From NCBI GenBank assembly GCA_937139415.1, contig CAKZPS010000010.1, forward strand, positions 1-60,127: DNA of 60,127 nucleotides, written 5' to 3'. Shown here piece after piece: positions 1 through 8,589 of the stretch. This DNA is from an uncultured bacterium. GTDB taxonomy: Bacteria > Atribacterota > Atribacteria > Atribacterales > Caldatribacteriaceae. A model generated the notes under the pieces. The model was not told the DNA's origin. It did no database searches and saw only the letters and a list, made by a program, of their open reading frames with translations. How positions within the stretch are numbered: the stretch's first letter is position 1; each line of letters starts with the position of its first letter. Position numbers and translations under genes: made by a program.

Positions 1-115
1 AATTGTATAACAAACACTGGATGGCGAGGTCTCTTCATTTCTTTATCCTGGAACCCCTACGATAAGTTTACACTAAGGGTGGAAAACTTGACCTCGTTTC
101 GCTTCTCGCCCGGGG
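1..115. other. Window edge, non-coding region downstream of hisIE
   Basis: No convincing coding frame is seen in this short stretch between the window edge and the stop codon of hisIE. The minus-strand his operon ends at 116, so this is its 3-prime flank. I do not see a strong GC-rich hairpin followed by a T-run here. Confidence 0.4.
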
Positions 116-778
116 CTATTTCTTTTTCGCAGCGTGTCTTCGGGAGAGTTCCTCCATCACCTCGTAGAAGGAGAGTCCTTGGTTCTTTAAGAGGACCAAG
201 AGGTGATAGAGGAGATCGGCCACTTCCCAGCGGAGGTGTTCGGGGTTGGTCTTGTCGTTGAGGGTAGCGAGAATCACTTCGGTGGTTTCCTCGGCTACTT
301 TGCGGAGGATCTTCTCTTCTCCCTCCTCAAGCAGTTTATTGGTATAGGAATTCGGTTGAGGATGCCGGGCACGTTCTTCAATCACCTCAAAGAGCTCTTG
401 TAAAAAGGCTGAGAGCGCGTAGGGAGGGTATTCGTCTCCGGAGAGAGTGGGCTGGGCGTCGATTTTTTGGTGGAAACAAGAGAAAAACCCGGTATGGCAA
501 GCCACCCCCTCTTGATCCACCTGGATGAGCAGAGTATCTTGGTCGCAATCGAGGTACATACCCCGGACTCGTTGGGTGTGACCGCTCGTTTCTCCTTTGT
601 GCCAAAGGGTTTGACGGCTCCGACTATAGAACCAAGTGGTACCAGTTTCTAAGGTTTTATAGAAAGCCTCTTCGTTCATGTAAGCCATCATGAGCACCTT
701 ACCACTCCTCACATCTTGAATGATGGCAGGAATGAGTCCCTGGGTGTCTTTTTTGAGGGTTTCCCAGATGGAGTTCAT
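116..778 (-). CDS. hisIE: Bifunctional phosphoribosyl-AMP cyclohydrolase / phosphoribosyl-ATP pyrophosphatase HisIE
   Basis: Catalyses steps 2 and 3 of histidine synthesis: removal of pyrophosphate from PR-ATP and ring opening of PR-AMP. The 220-residue protein has an N-terminal HisI domain (about 1-110) with the metal motif CDQD near residues 78-81 and the cysteines of ACHTGFFSC near 94-101. The C-terminal HisE domain (about 118-210) has ERA, the SYT..L element and KVAEE. The start at 778 is chosen because homology begins there and it forms a TAATG junction with the hisF stop; the open frame runs further upstream to 1075 but only as a shadow of hisF. Last gene of the his operon in this window. 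Family assignment is secure. Confidence 0.96.
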   Translation of the reverse strand: MNSIWETLKKDTQGLIPAIIQDVRSGKVLMMAYMNEEAFYKTLETGTTWFYSRSRQTLWHKGETSGHTQRVRGMYLDCDQDTLLIQVDQEGVACHTGFFSCFHQKIDAQPTLSGDEYPPYALSAFLQELFEVIEERARHPQPNSYTNKLLEEGEEKILRKVAEETTEVILATLNDKTNPEHLRWEVADLLYHLLVLLKNQGLSFYEVMEELSRRHAAKKK

Positions 779-1557
779 TAGTCCTCTGTCCTCACTGGTA
801 TACCTCTTTTTTTGAGGAAAGTCTTCGCCTCGGGAATGGTCGAGTAACGGTAATGGAAGAGGGAAGCGACTAAGGCAGCATCGGCTTTTCCCTCTTGGAG
901 AACCGCGGCGAGGTGTTCTAACTTGCCCGCTCCGCCCGAGGCAATGACCGGAATGTTTACCTTCTCGGCTATTTTGCGGGTTAAGCTGATGTCGTAGCCT
1001 GATTGCGTGCCATCGGTATCCATGCTGGTTAAGAGGATTTCGCCTGCTCCTAATTTTTCCACCTGTTGTGCCCACAGGATGGCGTCTTTTCCCGTAGGGG
1101 TTCTCCCCCCGTTAATGAATACCTCCCAGTAACTGCGATGGGTGATACGGTCCCAGGTTCGCTTGACGTCGATGGCTACCACCACACATTGACTCCCAAA
1201 CTTTTCAGCGAGTTCAGAAACAAGGTTAGGGTTGAGGACGGCTTGGGTGTTAATCGACGCTTTGTCAGCACCGGCCTTGAGGAGTTTACTCACATGCTCG
1301 GCGCTCCCGATACCGCCACCCACAGTGAAAGGAATGGTGAGCACTTCAGCGACTTTTTCGGCCACGTGAATCATGATTTCCCGTTGTTCGTAGGAAGCGG
1401 TAATGTCGAGAAAGACCAATTCATCAGCCCCTTCTTGTTCGTAGCGTTTGGCCAACTCTACCGGATCACCAACGTCTTTAATGTCCTCAAAGTGGATTCC
1501 CTTAACCACTCGTCCTTCTTTGACATCGAGACAGGGGATAATTCTTTTGGCTAACAC
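778..1557 (-). CDS. hisF: Imidazole glycerol phosphate synthase cyclase subunit HisF
   Basis: TIM-barrel subunit that uses ammonia from HisH to convert PRFAR to imidazole glycerol phosphate and AICAR in the cytoplasm. It is 259 residues, normal for the family. Both catalytic aspartates are visible: Asp11 in [13 protein letters not shown] and Asp130 in VVAIDVKR. The phosphate-binding loops FTVGGGI and VIASGGAG are intact. The start is GTG, with a GGAGGG element just upstream lying in the end of hisA. It overlaps the next gene, hisIE, by one base, which suggests translational coupling. Confidence 0.98.
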   Translation of the reverse strand: MLAKRIIPCLDVKEGRVVKGIHFEDIKDVGDPVELAKRYEQEGADELVFLDITASYEQREIMIHVAEKVAEVLTIPFTVGGGIGSAEHVSKLLKAGADKASINTQAVLNPNLVSELAEKFGSQCVVVAIDVKRTWDRITHRSYWEVFINGGRTPTGKDAILWAQQVEKLGAGEILLTSMDTDGTQSGYDISLTRKIAEKVNIPVIASGGAGKLEHLAAVLQEGKADAALVASLFHYRYSTIPEAKTFLKKRGIPVRTED

Positions 1558-1560
1558 TTT

Positions 1561-2286
1561 CTATTCCCTCCGTAGGATGGTAATGACCTCTTGCAGGGTG
1601 AGTGTCCCTGCATACAATGCCTTGCCCAAGATAATCCCTTCCACTCCCGGTATTTCCTTCAATCGTTCTATGTCTTCTCGACGGCTCACACCTCCGGCAA
1701 GAAGAATTGAGACGCCACTTTCTTGTAAGAATTTTTGGATCACCTCTGTTCGGATTCCGGAAAGAGTTCCATCTTGGTCGATATCGGTGAAAATGAAGTA
1801 TCGGACACCCTTTTCTCGAAGCCTGCGGGCAAAGGGCGCAGCCCGTAGGGGAGTTTCTTCCGTCCATCCTTGGATGGCGAGATATTCTCCCCGCACATCC
1901 AGGCTCACCGCTAAGCGGTCTGGTGCGATGTGTAACATCTCTTCAAACACCTTCGGATTTTTGACCACCACACTCCCCACGACCACCCGTTCTGCACCCA
2001 GGGACAAATAGTGTTCAAAAACGGTACGATCACGGATGCCTCCTCCCACTTCTACCGGTATAGAAACGGTGCAGATAATCCGTTCGATGGAAGAGGTGTT
2101 CATTGGTTGCCCCATCTTGGCGCCCTCTAAATCGACGACGTGGAGAAAGGGCGCACCTTCGCTCTCCCATTTTTTCGCCACTTCTTCCGGGGAGGAATGG
2201 AAAACCGTAACTCGCCGGTAATCTCCTTTTTCCAGCCGAACCACTTGGCCTTCGATAATGTCAATAGCAGGGATGGGCAAAATCAT
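1561..2286 (-). CDS. hisA: ProFAR isomerase HisA
   Basis: Isomerises ProFAR to PRFAR, the substrate of HisF. It is a 241-residue half-barrel-repeat TIM barrel paralogous to HisF. The general acid/base pair is present as Asp9 in the motif PAIDIIEG and Asp130 in VSLDVRG. The phosphate loop VEVGGGIR is intact. I place the start at the ATG at 2286, which overlaps the hisH stop as ATGA. The longer frame to 2331 adds 15 residues with no family match. Confidence 0.97.
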   Translation of the reverse strand: MILPIPAIDIIEGQVVRLEKGDYRRVTVFHSSPEEVAKKWESEGAPFLHVVDLEGAKMGQPMNTSSIERIICTVSIPVEVGGGIRDRTVFEHYLSLGAERVVVGSVVVKNPKVFEEMLHIAPDRLAVSLDVRGEYLAIQGWTEETPLRAAPFARRLREKGVRYFIFTDIDQDGTLSGIRTEVIQKFLQESGVSILLAGGVSRREDIERLKEIPGVEGIILGKALYAGTLTLQEVITILRRE

Positions 2287-2891
2287 GCAGGTAAGCTCTT
2301 CACCCAATTTTCTAAGAATTTCATGCCCCATTGAGCGCTCTTTTCAGGATGGAACTGTACACCCCAGAGATTGTCAGTATTGACAACGGCAGGAATGACC
2401 ACATTGTAATTGCAGATGCCCACCACACAAGTTTCATCTTCGGGGATGACGTAGAAAGAGTTCGCAAAGTAGAAGAAACGTCCCTGGGGTATTTCTTGGG
2501 TGAAGGGGGTGACTCTTTTGAAGTACACCCGGTTCCACCCGATATGGGGAATTTTGGCGGTAGGCGGGAGCTTCCGAACTTCTCCAGAGAGAAAGGTCAA
2601 GCCCTTTTTGCGTGGTGATTCTTGACTCCGCTCGAAGAAAAGTTGCAAGCCTAAACAAATACCTAAAATGGGTCTCCCTTCGAGGTACATATCTCGCAAG
2701 GCACCCACTAAATCCATTTTTTCCAGGTTATCCATGGCTTCCCCAAATGAACCAACCCCTGGGAGAACAACCGCTTTTGCTTGCAGGAGAGTGTCCCGCT
2801 CTTTGGTGATCACTGTTTCTTTTCCCAATCGTTGTAATGCCTTGGAAACACTATGTAAATTTCCGATGCCGTAATCAACAATGGCGATCAT
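2283..2891 (-). CDS. hisH: Imidazole glycerol phosphate synthase glutaminase subunit HisH
   Basis: Class I glutamine amidotransferase that feeds ammonia to HisF. It is about 202 residues long. The nucleophile is Cys79 in GICLGLQLFF, the His/Glu pair is in GVQFHPEKS, and the N-terminal VDYGIGNLHSV motif is typical. I favour the ATG at 2891 because AGGAGAGG sits about six bases before it; a GTG at 2897 is also in frame. It follows hisB by a short gap and overlaps hisA by four bases. Confidence 0.97.
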   Translation of the reverse strand: MIAIVDYGIGNLHSVSKALQRLGKETVITKERDTLLQAKAVVLPGVGSFGEAMDNLEKMDLVGALRDMYLEGRPILGICLGLQLFFERSQESPRKKGLTFLSGEVRKLPPTAKIPHIGWNRVYFKRVTPFTQEIPQGRFFYFANSFYVIPEDETCVVGICNYNVVIPAVVNTDNLWGVQFHPEKSAQWGMKFLENWVKSLPA

Positions 2892-2903
2892 TCTCACCCT
2901 CTC

Positions 2904-3500
2904 CTATAGAGTTCCTTTGGTTGATGGAATAGTTTCCCCTTGAATGGTACCGGCTTCGGCCAGCGCTCTTCCCATTGCCTTAAAGAGCGACTCCAAACAA
3001 TGATGAACATTTTTCCCCCACCATATTTTAGCATGAAGGGTAATTTTTGCGCTATAGGTGAAAGCCCGCAGAAATTCTTCCACGAGCTGGGTTTCAAAAG
3101 ACCCTATTCGGGTATCCAGCGTTGGTGTCTCGTAGACAAGGTAGGGGCGACCGCTTAAATCCACGGAAACCATGCTGAGGACTTCATCCATAGGGATAAA
3201 AACGGTAGCAAAGCGCCTAACCCCCTTTTTCTCCCCTAAACATTCTGCCAAAGCCTCTCCCAGGACAATTCCTACATCTTCTACGGTGTGATGGTCGTCA
3301 ACTCGCTCACTATCACCTTGGGCATGTACGGTGAGATCCCATCCGGCGTGAAAGGCCAGGCTTTCCAAAAGGTGGGGAAAGAAGGGAATGGCCATATCAA
3401 TTCTTATGTTTCCTTTCCCCTCTAAGGACAAAAGTACCTCGATGTGGGTTTCTTTGGTGATCCTTCGCTTTTGGGCTTCTCTCTTCGGCAAGTGATTCAC
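2904..3500 (-). CDS. hisB: Imidazoleglycerol-phosphate dehydratase HisB
   Basis: Dehydrates imidazole glycerol phosphate to imidazole acetol phosphate. It is a monofunctional 198-residue enzyme. Metal-site motifs DDHHTVED and GKNVHHCLE are present, as are SGRPYLVYE and the C-terminal IPSTKGTL. One oddity is that the usual FFDHML or FLDHML element reads FFPHLL, so the Asp is Pro while the His ligand is kept. The GTG start overlaps the stop of the upstream TPR gene (GTGA), with AGGAAGAAGAG before it. hisG, hisD and hisC are not in this window. Confidence 0.95.
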   Translation of the reverse strand: MNHLPKREAQKRRITKETHIEVLLSLEGKGNIRIDMAIPFFPHLLESLAFHAGWDLTVHAQGDSERVDDHHTVEDVGIVLGEALAECLGEKKGVRRFATVFIPMDEVLSMVSVDLSGRPYLVYETPTLDTRIGSFETQLVEEFLRAFTYSAKITLHAKIWWGKNVHHCLESLFKAMGRALAEAGTIQGETIPSTKGTL

Positions 3501-4618
3501 CTCTCTTCTTCCTGATGATTCATGTTCGCAAGGAGCTCTTCAAGCTGAGTACTGGAGAGAATGATACCCTGCCATTCCCATCCGTAGAATCCTTCATTGA
3601 TCACTAAGTAGAGAATGTTATACTCTGGGTCTCCCCAGTTATCGATGCGAATAACCCACTCGTCATTTTTGAGAGAAGCTTGGTGGGAAACTTGCAGGTG
3701 AGGCGAAGAGGCGAGGTGTTGAGTGAGATAATCACGGGCACGGGAAAAAGTATCGATCTCGAATTCGCTAAAGTTTACCCCCGCCCAGAAGTCTCCTCTC
3801 TTGGCCAAGCGCTCCAAGGCTTTTATGTCTCTCTTCTCGAAGGCGGCGACGAGTTTTTTGGCCAAGGCGTCTCTCTCTTTTTCTGCGCCTTGAGGTTTTT
3901 CGGTGAGATACTGGGTGCGCAGTTGTGCCCAGCGACGGTAAAATTCGTCTTGGGTTTTTTGGCTGACTTTTTTGTATTGTTCAATAGCTTGTGAGGCGTT
4001 TTTCATGCGTTCATGGCAAAAAGCAATTTCCATCATGATTCGTGCTTGGTCCTCTTCGTCGGTACAAGAGAGTACTTTTTGGTACGCAGTGATAGCTTGT
4101 GCATAGTCTTTTTTCGCATGCTGCCAGAGATACGCGAGGTCTTCTTGAGCTTGACAACGGAGTTCATAAGGGTCCTCTAAATCTCGGGGGTAACTTTCGA
4201 TGAATTGGCGAAGGAGGGCAATGGCTTCGTCGACCTTGCCTTGTTCCTCTTTGTCTTTGGCAATCCAATAACGGTAGAGATATGCCGAGGGAGTGTGGGG
4301 AAATTTTTTGATGTAAGTTTCAAGGGTTGTGACGGCTTTTTCTCTCTCCCCTTTTTCGGAGTATATCCGGTAGAGAAGCTCCACCACATGTGCGAGGCGT
4401 TCTTCGTCTTGTTCGTGCAAAAGTGGTTCAAGGAGGGTAATGGCTTTTTCGGTGTCTCCTTCTTCAAGGAGGAGTTCTGCGTAGTCAATGGCATCGAGCG
4501 CCAAGGTATTCCCCCACAAGGAGCCGAAGAAACCTAAGCACCCCACGAACACGATAACCTTCCAAAAACCATACTCCACGCCAAGACCTCGTTTTGGGTA
4601 AAAAAAGCGGTTTTTCAT
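3497..4618 (-). CDS. TPR-repeat protein with N-terminal membrane or signal segment
   Basis: Unassigned protein of 373 residues. Residues of about 17-41 form a hydrophobic stretch ending near TLALDA, which looks like a signal peptide or membrane anchor. Residues of about 45-235 hold several tetratricopeptide-type helical pairs, for example around EEGDTEKAITLLEPLL and DYAQAITAYQKVL. The last 130 residues (KKLVAAFEKRDIKALERLAKRGDF and onward, then an aromatic-rich part) look like a separate globular domain. TPR proteins usually scaffold other proteins; the partner is not known. It shares a GTGA overlap with hisB, so it is probably co-transcribed with the his genes even though the roles look unrelated. 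Confidence 0.75.
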   Translation of the reverse strand: MKNRFFYPKRGLGVEYGFWKVIVFVGCLGFFGSLWGNTLALDAIDYAELLLEEGDTEKAITLLEPLLHEQDEERLAHVVELLYRIYSEKGEREKAVTTLETYIKKFPHTPSAYLYRYWIAKDKEEQGKVDEAIALLRQFIESYPRDLEDPYELRCQAQEDLAYLWQHAKKDYAQAITAYQKVLSCTDEEDQARIMMEIAFCHERMKNASQAIEQYKKVSQKTQDEFYRRWAQLRTQYLTEKPQGAEKERDALAKKLVAAFEKRDIKALERLAKRGDFWAGVNFSEFEIDTFSRARDYLTQHLASSPHLQVSHQASLKNDEWVIRIDNWGDPEYNILYLVINEGFYGWEWQGIILSSTQLEELLANMNHQEEER

Positions 4619-4633
4619 GGCTTACATCCCTCT

Positions 4634-5413
4634 TTACCTACGATGCGCTCCTCTTTCAAGCATACTGTGATTTTGTGATTCTCGCAAGGGAAAAGGACAA
4701 AAAACTGTGATATTTTGGGTAAGAGTTGTAAGGGCGAGAGAGAGTAAAGAGAAAAGTCTCCGAGAGCGAGGAAGAAGAGGTTTTACCTCTACGATGTCCA
4801 TGCCGACGAGTATGCATCCTGGTCGCTTGAGAACCTGAGAGAGCTGGGAAAACACGGTTTTGAGCCTTGAGAAGGTCATGGTTTTTTCGGTGGGAAAGTG
4901 GGCGTATTGAGGAAAGCCGAAATCGATGTCCCAGGAGAGGTAATAGAAACCTCGGGGGAGATGGGCAAAGATTTCCAGGTTTTCTCGAGGAGAGAAAACG
5001 AGAAGCCGTGACTCTGGGAGAGAGCCTTTTTTGAGGAGGTGGAGGAGAAAATTTCCTCGATGTACCTCGTGAGGACTGTGGTCATGAGGAAAAATGTCGA
5101 GATGGGCATCAAGGACGAGGAGGAAGAGTTCTTTCCGAGGGAAGAAGAAGTGCAACATTTCGTAAACTCCTCCGGTCAGAGCATGGTCTTCACTGAAGAG
5201 GAGAAAAGGGAAGAGATTGCGCGAGAGCAAAGAGTAACCGACTCCTTGGCCGGTTTGAAACCAACTCTCTTCAGGCGAGAAGGAGAACACCTGCGGACAA
5301 GAGAAACGTTCGGCGAAGTAAAGAGCGATTTGGTTGAAAAAACGTTTCCCGGATGGCGAAGCGACCGTCCCAATCGCTTTCCAGAACCCCGAAAGAAGAG
5401 GAATCTTTTTCAA
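4634..5413 (-). CDS. Arginase/agmatinase-fold (ureohydrolase superfamily) protein
   Basis: A divergent member of the arginase/deacetylase superfamily, 259 residues. The usual binuclear-metal ligands can all be placed: His77 in SEDHALTGG (normally GGDHS), Asp102, His104 and Asp106 in LDAHLDIF, and Asp162 and Asp164 in LSWDIDFGFP. Glu209 in MDIVEVKP matches the conserved late Glu. The substrate loops differ strongly from arginase and agmatinase, so it may hydrolyse another guanidine or amide. The start is TTG with AGAAGGTG upstream. The C-terminal tail (about 240-259) is degenerate. The ornithine/lysine-type decarboxylase gene lies at 16 kb and is not adjacent, so no pathway is claimed. Confidence 0.7.
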   Translation of the reverse strand: MKKIPLLSGFWKAIGTVASPSGKRFFNQIALYFAERFSCPQVFSFSPEESWFQTGQGVGYSLLSRNLFPFLLFSEDHALTGGVYEMLHFFFPRKELFLLVLDAHLDIFPHDHSPHEVHRGNFLLHLLKKGSLPESRLLVFSPRENLEIFAHLPRGFYYLSWDIDFGFPQYAHFPTEKTMTFSRLKTVFSQLSQVLKRPGCILVGMDIVEVKPLLPRSRRLFSLLSLALTTLTQNITVFCPFPLRESQNHSMLERGAHRR

Positions 5414-5481
5414 CCTCTTGCACCTTCTTTCGCTTACCAGTAATATAGAACATATGGCGGAAAAGGCAAAGGGGGGAGAGT

Positions 5482-6156
5482 ATGATTGGAAGTGTAAACT
5501 TTTGGCACGAATTGCGTTGGAGTGGGGAATATGTGGCTCGAAATCCAGAGCTCATTGTTCCTACCTTGCCCTCGGCATTCCTCATTGCGGTGGCCAATCA
5601 TTTGGTATGGCGGAGGAGCCTCTCTTGGATTACCGCTTTTTTCCAATGGGGAGTGAGTGTCATAGTGGTGATTTTAGGAATTCTCCTTGGGTTTTTAGCT
5701 CTGGGACTCGTGATTGCCTTGGTGTGGGATGGACAGTACCGAGAAAGAGTTCATTTTCAAAGGGCTTGGCGTATTTTTTCCCTGCGTTTTGCCGATATCT
5801 TAATCGTCGCTTTGATGGTGGGATTTTTGGTGAGTTTTTTCTCCGTGTTTTTCGTATTTCCGGGCCTTGTGTTCGGCTTTTTACTCATGTTCACTCTTCC
5901 TATCGTGATCATCGAGGAAGAGGATGCTTTTTCAGCGATTCGTCGCAGTTTTCAACTCTCTCTGGAAAACTTGGGGGAGTCTTTCACCTTCTTAGTGGTG
6001 GTGCTCTTTTTAGGCGTGATGGGGTATTTACTCTTCTGGCTTTTTGGTTTCGTTCCCTATGCAGGAGTAGTTATTAACACTTTTCTTGGTGGGGTTATTT
6101 TGACCTATACCTTTACCTTTTTGACCCGTTTCTACCTTGCACTGGCTCGCCTTTAA
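5482..6156 (+). CDS. Polytopic membrane protein, GPDPase-membrane/DUF975-like
   Basis: A 224-residue integral membrane protein with about five or six hydrophobic segments. Around residues 140-165 it has the pattern PIVIIEEEDAFSAIRRSF, typical of the membrane domain shared by DUF975-like and glycerophosphodiesterase-membrane-domain proteins. In those families the acidic-arginine stretch lies between transmembrane helices. No enzymatic motif is visible. GGGGGGAGAG lies directly before the ATG. It converges with the next gene, and their stop codons overlap. Confidence 0.65.
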   Translation: MIGSVNFWHELRWSGEYVARNPELIVPTLPSAFLIAVANHLVWRRSLSWITAFFQWGVSVIVVILGILLGFLALGLVIALVWDGQYRERVHFQRAWRIFSLRFADILIVALMVGFLVSFFSVFFVFPGLVFGFLLMFTLPIVIIEEEDAFSAIRRSFQLSLENLGESFTFLVVVLFLGVMGYLLFWLFGFVPYAGVVINTFLGGVILTYTFTFLTRFYLALARL

Positions 6157-6929
6157 AAAGAATCGAGGTTCAAAGTCATCCTGTCGCGGGCGGCGATGAC
6201 GGGAATGCCTGTTTTCTCGGTAAGCTTCTCGGCGATTTCCCAAGGTTTCGCCTGAAGCATGGTCATGCCAAAGTGGGTGAGGATCGCCAAGCGAGGACGA
6301 ATGTTTTCAATGAGAATACGGGCGTCCTCTACCGAGAGGTGGAGGAGCTCAAGGTGCTCGGCGGGTTTCAGGCGCATGGTGTGAATGATGAGACAGTCAC
6401 TCTTTGCGTAAGCCTCAAAGAGCTTTTCGGTGAAGAGGGTATCTACCACCAAAGATACCGTGCCCTGAGGGAAAGAGAAAGAGAAGCCATACGTTTCGGT
6501 GGTGTGTTCATGGCGTAAAGGTGTGGTAAAGGAAATGTTCCCAACCCGGTACTGACCCCCTGTTTCTAAGAAGACAATCTCGTTCAAGAATTCCCGGAGA
6601 TAAGAGAAGAGAATTGGTTCCCCTTGGAGCGCCTCGCGGGGGAGAAAAACGCTTCCCCGTTTTTTCGTGCCCCCTTGAGTCATGGCTTCTACCATGATGT
6701 TGAGGTCGTTAGCGTGGTCGAGGTGGCGGTGGGAGACGAGGATGGCATGGAGATCGGGGGGGTTGAGCGGAGGGCGACTGCTTACCGCCCTCACCAATGC
6801 TCCTGGACCGGGATCGATATGGATATGGGTACCTTGGAAATGGATCCATATTCCCCCGGAAGCACGGAGTTGCCGTGAGACCACAAAACGTGCTCCTGCC
6901 GTTCCCAGAAACTTGAGAAAGTTGTCCAT
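6153..6929 (-). CDS. Metallo-beta-lactamase-fold hydrolase
   Basis: A 258-residue MBL-fold protein of the RNase Z/PhnP-like branch. The metal motif is SHRHLDHANDLN (HxHxDH). Later metal ligands are probable in LRHEHTTETYG, VVDTLF and ILTHFGMTM. The N-terminus FLGTAGARF resembles the FLGTG start of this branch. The substrate could be a cyclic phosphodiester or nucleic acid; the sequence does not decide. The gene is divergent from the THEP1 gene, 40 bases away. Confidence 0.85.
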   Translation of the reverse strand: MDNFLKFLGTAGARFVVSRQLRASGGIWIHFQGTHIHIDPGPGALVRAVSSRPPLNPPDLHAILVSHRHLDHANDLNIMVEAMTQGGTKKRGSVFLPREALQGEPILFSYLREFLNEIVFLETGGQYRVGNISFTTPLRHEHTTETYGFSFSFPQGTVSLVVDTLFTEKLFEAYAKSDCLIIHTMRLKPAEHLELLHLSVEDARILIENIRPRLAILTHFGMTMLQAKPWEIAEKLTEKTGIPVIAARDRMTLNLDSF

Positions 6930-6969
6930 TTGCGGTTACTATATCGAAAGAGAAAGGGGATTGTAAAGG

Positions 6970-7491
6970 GTGCGGATCGTAATTTTAGGAAGACCCGGAG
7001 TGGGGAAAACCACGCTGGTCAAAAAGGTGGTCGCCTCTTTTCCAGGCTGTTTTCGGGGGTTTTACACCGAGGAAATTCGGGATCGAGAACGGTTGGGATT
7101 TGCCATCGTGACTCTTTCAGGGAAGAAGGGTATATTGGCCCATAGAGAAGGTGTTTCGCCCTTTGAGGTGGGACGATACAAAGTGTTTGTTCGTGACTTT
7201 GAAGCCCTGGTTTTACCCGAGCTCGAAGAAGCGTTTGAAAAGCGAAAACCTCTCCTCGTCGATGAAGTGGGCAAGATGGAACTCCTCTCTTCGGCTTTTG
7301 CACAATGGTTCCACAAGGCATGGTACTCCGCTTTACCGATAGTGGTCACTTCTTTTTTCCCTCCCCTTCTCCAAGTAGCCCATTACTGGGAAGGAGAAGG
7401 GGTACGAAAATTCGTCCTTCATCCTCACAATCGGACTGCCGTTACCGAAACTCTTTTTGCCCTTCTCGCCTCTCAAGGGAGGCGTACCTGA
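6970..7491 (+). CDS. THEP1-type nucleoside-triphosphatase
   Basis: A 173-residue P-loop NTPase of the THEP1/NTPCR family. The Walker A is GRPGVGKTT at residues 7-15, GFYTEEIRDRERLGF follows at about 29-44, and the Walker B-type element LLVDEVGKMELLS is at about 95-107. These are hallmark THEP1 motifs. The family hydrolyses NTPs slowly and its cell role is unclear. It is common in archaea and thermophilic bacteria. The start is GTG. Its 3-prime end overlaps the convergent HD-GYP gene by 19 bases. Confidence 0.88.
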   Translation: MRIVILGRPGVGKTTLVKKVVASFPGCFRGFYTEEIRDRERLGFAIVTLSGKKGILAHREGVSPFEVGRYKVFVRDFEALVLPELEEAFEKRKPLLVDEVGKMELLSSAFAQWFHKAWYSALPIVVTSFFPPLLQVAHYWEGEGVRKFVLHPHNRTAVTETLFALLASQGRRT

Positions 7492-8588
7492 CTCTGGAGG
7501 GTAATTTCTTCTACGATGGTGAGTACCAGGGACTGAGAGAGGTCGATTTCTGGGGAAAGGATGAGCTTTCCATCAGGAAGGTACTCGCGGATCTGGACGA
7601 AAGGCCGAAAAGGGAGAACGGGATTGAAACGACTCACCACTGCTTCTTTACCGTTTGATAATCGCACGACGTCACCCACTTGATAAGGAGAGAGATGACT
7701 CACAAAGGCCAAAACCACCCGTTCGCTGAGCTTATATCCAGAATTCCCCATCAGGTACTCTACTACTTCAGAAATGGGTAAGGCCTTGCGATAGGGACGA
7801 TCGGAAGTGAGGGCTTCATAAATGTCGGCAACGGCGGTGATTTGAGAGAAGATCGAGATTGCTTCTTCTCCCAGATGGAAGGGATAACCACTGCCGTCAA
7901 TTTTTTCGTGATGTTGCAAAGCGATAATTTTCGCCCAATCGTTGAGATGGGTTTGCTGATCGAGAATCTTTTTGGCTGTGAGGGGATGTTTTTGGATGAT
8001 CTGGAATTCTTCCTGGGTCAAGGCGGTAGATTTCCGTAGGATTTCGGGGGGAATACTCAGTTTTCCGAGATCGTGGAGGAGTGCTCCTAAGCCAAGGAGG
8101 GCGATTTCCGTTTCCTTGAGTCCCAAGAATTTGCCGATAAAGGTAGCGATGATGGCTACATTGAGAGAATGGGTGAAGGTGAAGTCATCGTGTTTCTTGA
8201 GTTGAACGATGGGGATGACGATTTCTTGATGGGCACGAACCTCCTCAACAATGGTGTGTATATCGCGCTCTAAGGGTTCGATGGTGGTTGGTTTCACCTC
8301 GATGAGTGATTTAACAACATTCTGTAAATCATCCAAGGTTTTTTGCTTCGTTTCCCAAGAGATGTCGTGAGAGGCAACCGATGCTTCTTCTCGCTCTTCG
8401 ACGATTTCTAAAAAGACGTATTCCATTCCTCGAGCTCGAAGCCGATCGAGGAGAGCTTCAGTGATTGGTCTTCCCTTATTCAGTAAGACGTGCCCCTTTT
8501 CGTCGAGGAGCGTGCCGACGAGCACTTCCCCAGTCTCAAGTTGGTTGAGAGCTATTTTTTCGGTACGTATACCCTGCAGTTTACCCAT
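7473..8588 (-). CDS. HD-GYP domain protein, probable cyclic-di-GMP phosphodiesterase
   Basis: A cytoplasmic 371-residue protein. The N-terminus (about 1-60, with GEVLVGTLLDEKGHVLLNKG) is the short beta domain often found before HD-GYP. The catalytic domain (about 125-305) carries HDLGK, HHEKIDGSGYP and the following RPYRKALP. The C-terminal segment YQVGDVVRLSNG is a common tail. Family members degrade cyclic-di-GMP. No GGDEF protein is in this window. The gene lies one base after the upstream zinc alcohol dehydrogenase gene on the same strand, so the two are probably one transcript. Confidence 0.92.
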   Translation of the reverse strand: MGKLQGIRTEKIALNQLETGEVLVGTLLDEKGHVLLNKGRPITEALLDRLRARGMEYVFLEIVEEREEASVASHDISWETKQKTLDDLQNVVKSLIEVKPTTIEPLERDIHTIVEEVRAHQEIVIPIVQLKKHDDFTFTHSLNVAIIATFIGKFLGLKETEIALLGLGALLHDLGKLSIPPEILRKSTALTQEEFQIIQKHPLTAKKILDQQTHLNDWAKIIALQHHEKIDGSGYPFHLGEEAISIFSQITAVADIYEALTSDRPYRKALPISEVVEYLMGNSGYKLSERVVLAFVSHLSPYQVGDVVRLSNGKEAVVSRFNPVLPFRPFVQIREYLPDGKLILSPEIDLSQSLVLTIVEEITLQSQVRLP

Positions 8589-8589
8589 C

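Noticed and set aside
779-1075. Upstream extension of hisIE by about 99 codons
   Set aside because: The extension lies inside hisF in another frame, and HisI homology begins exactly at the TAATG junction.
1066-2011. Plus-strand open frames opposite hisF and hisA (for example 1066-1554 and 1448-2011)
   Set aside because: They are antisense to secure his genes, have no domain and show the composition of shadow frames.
5334-6077. 247-codon plus-strand frame overlapping the membrane protein gene in another frame
   Set aside because: The 5482-6156 frame has coherent membrane helices and a good ribosome-binding site; this one does not.
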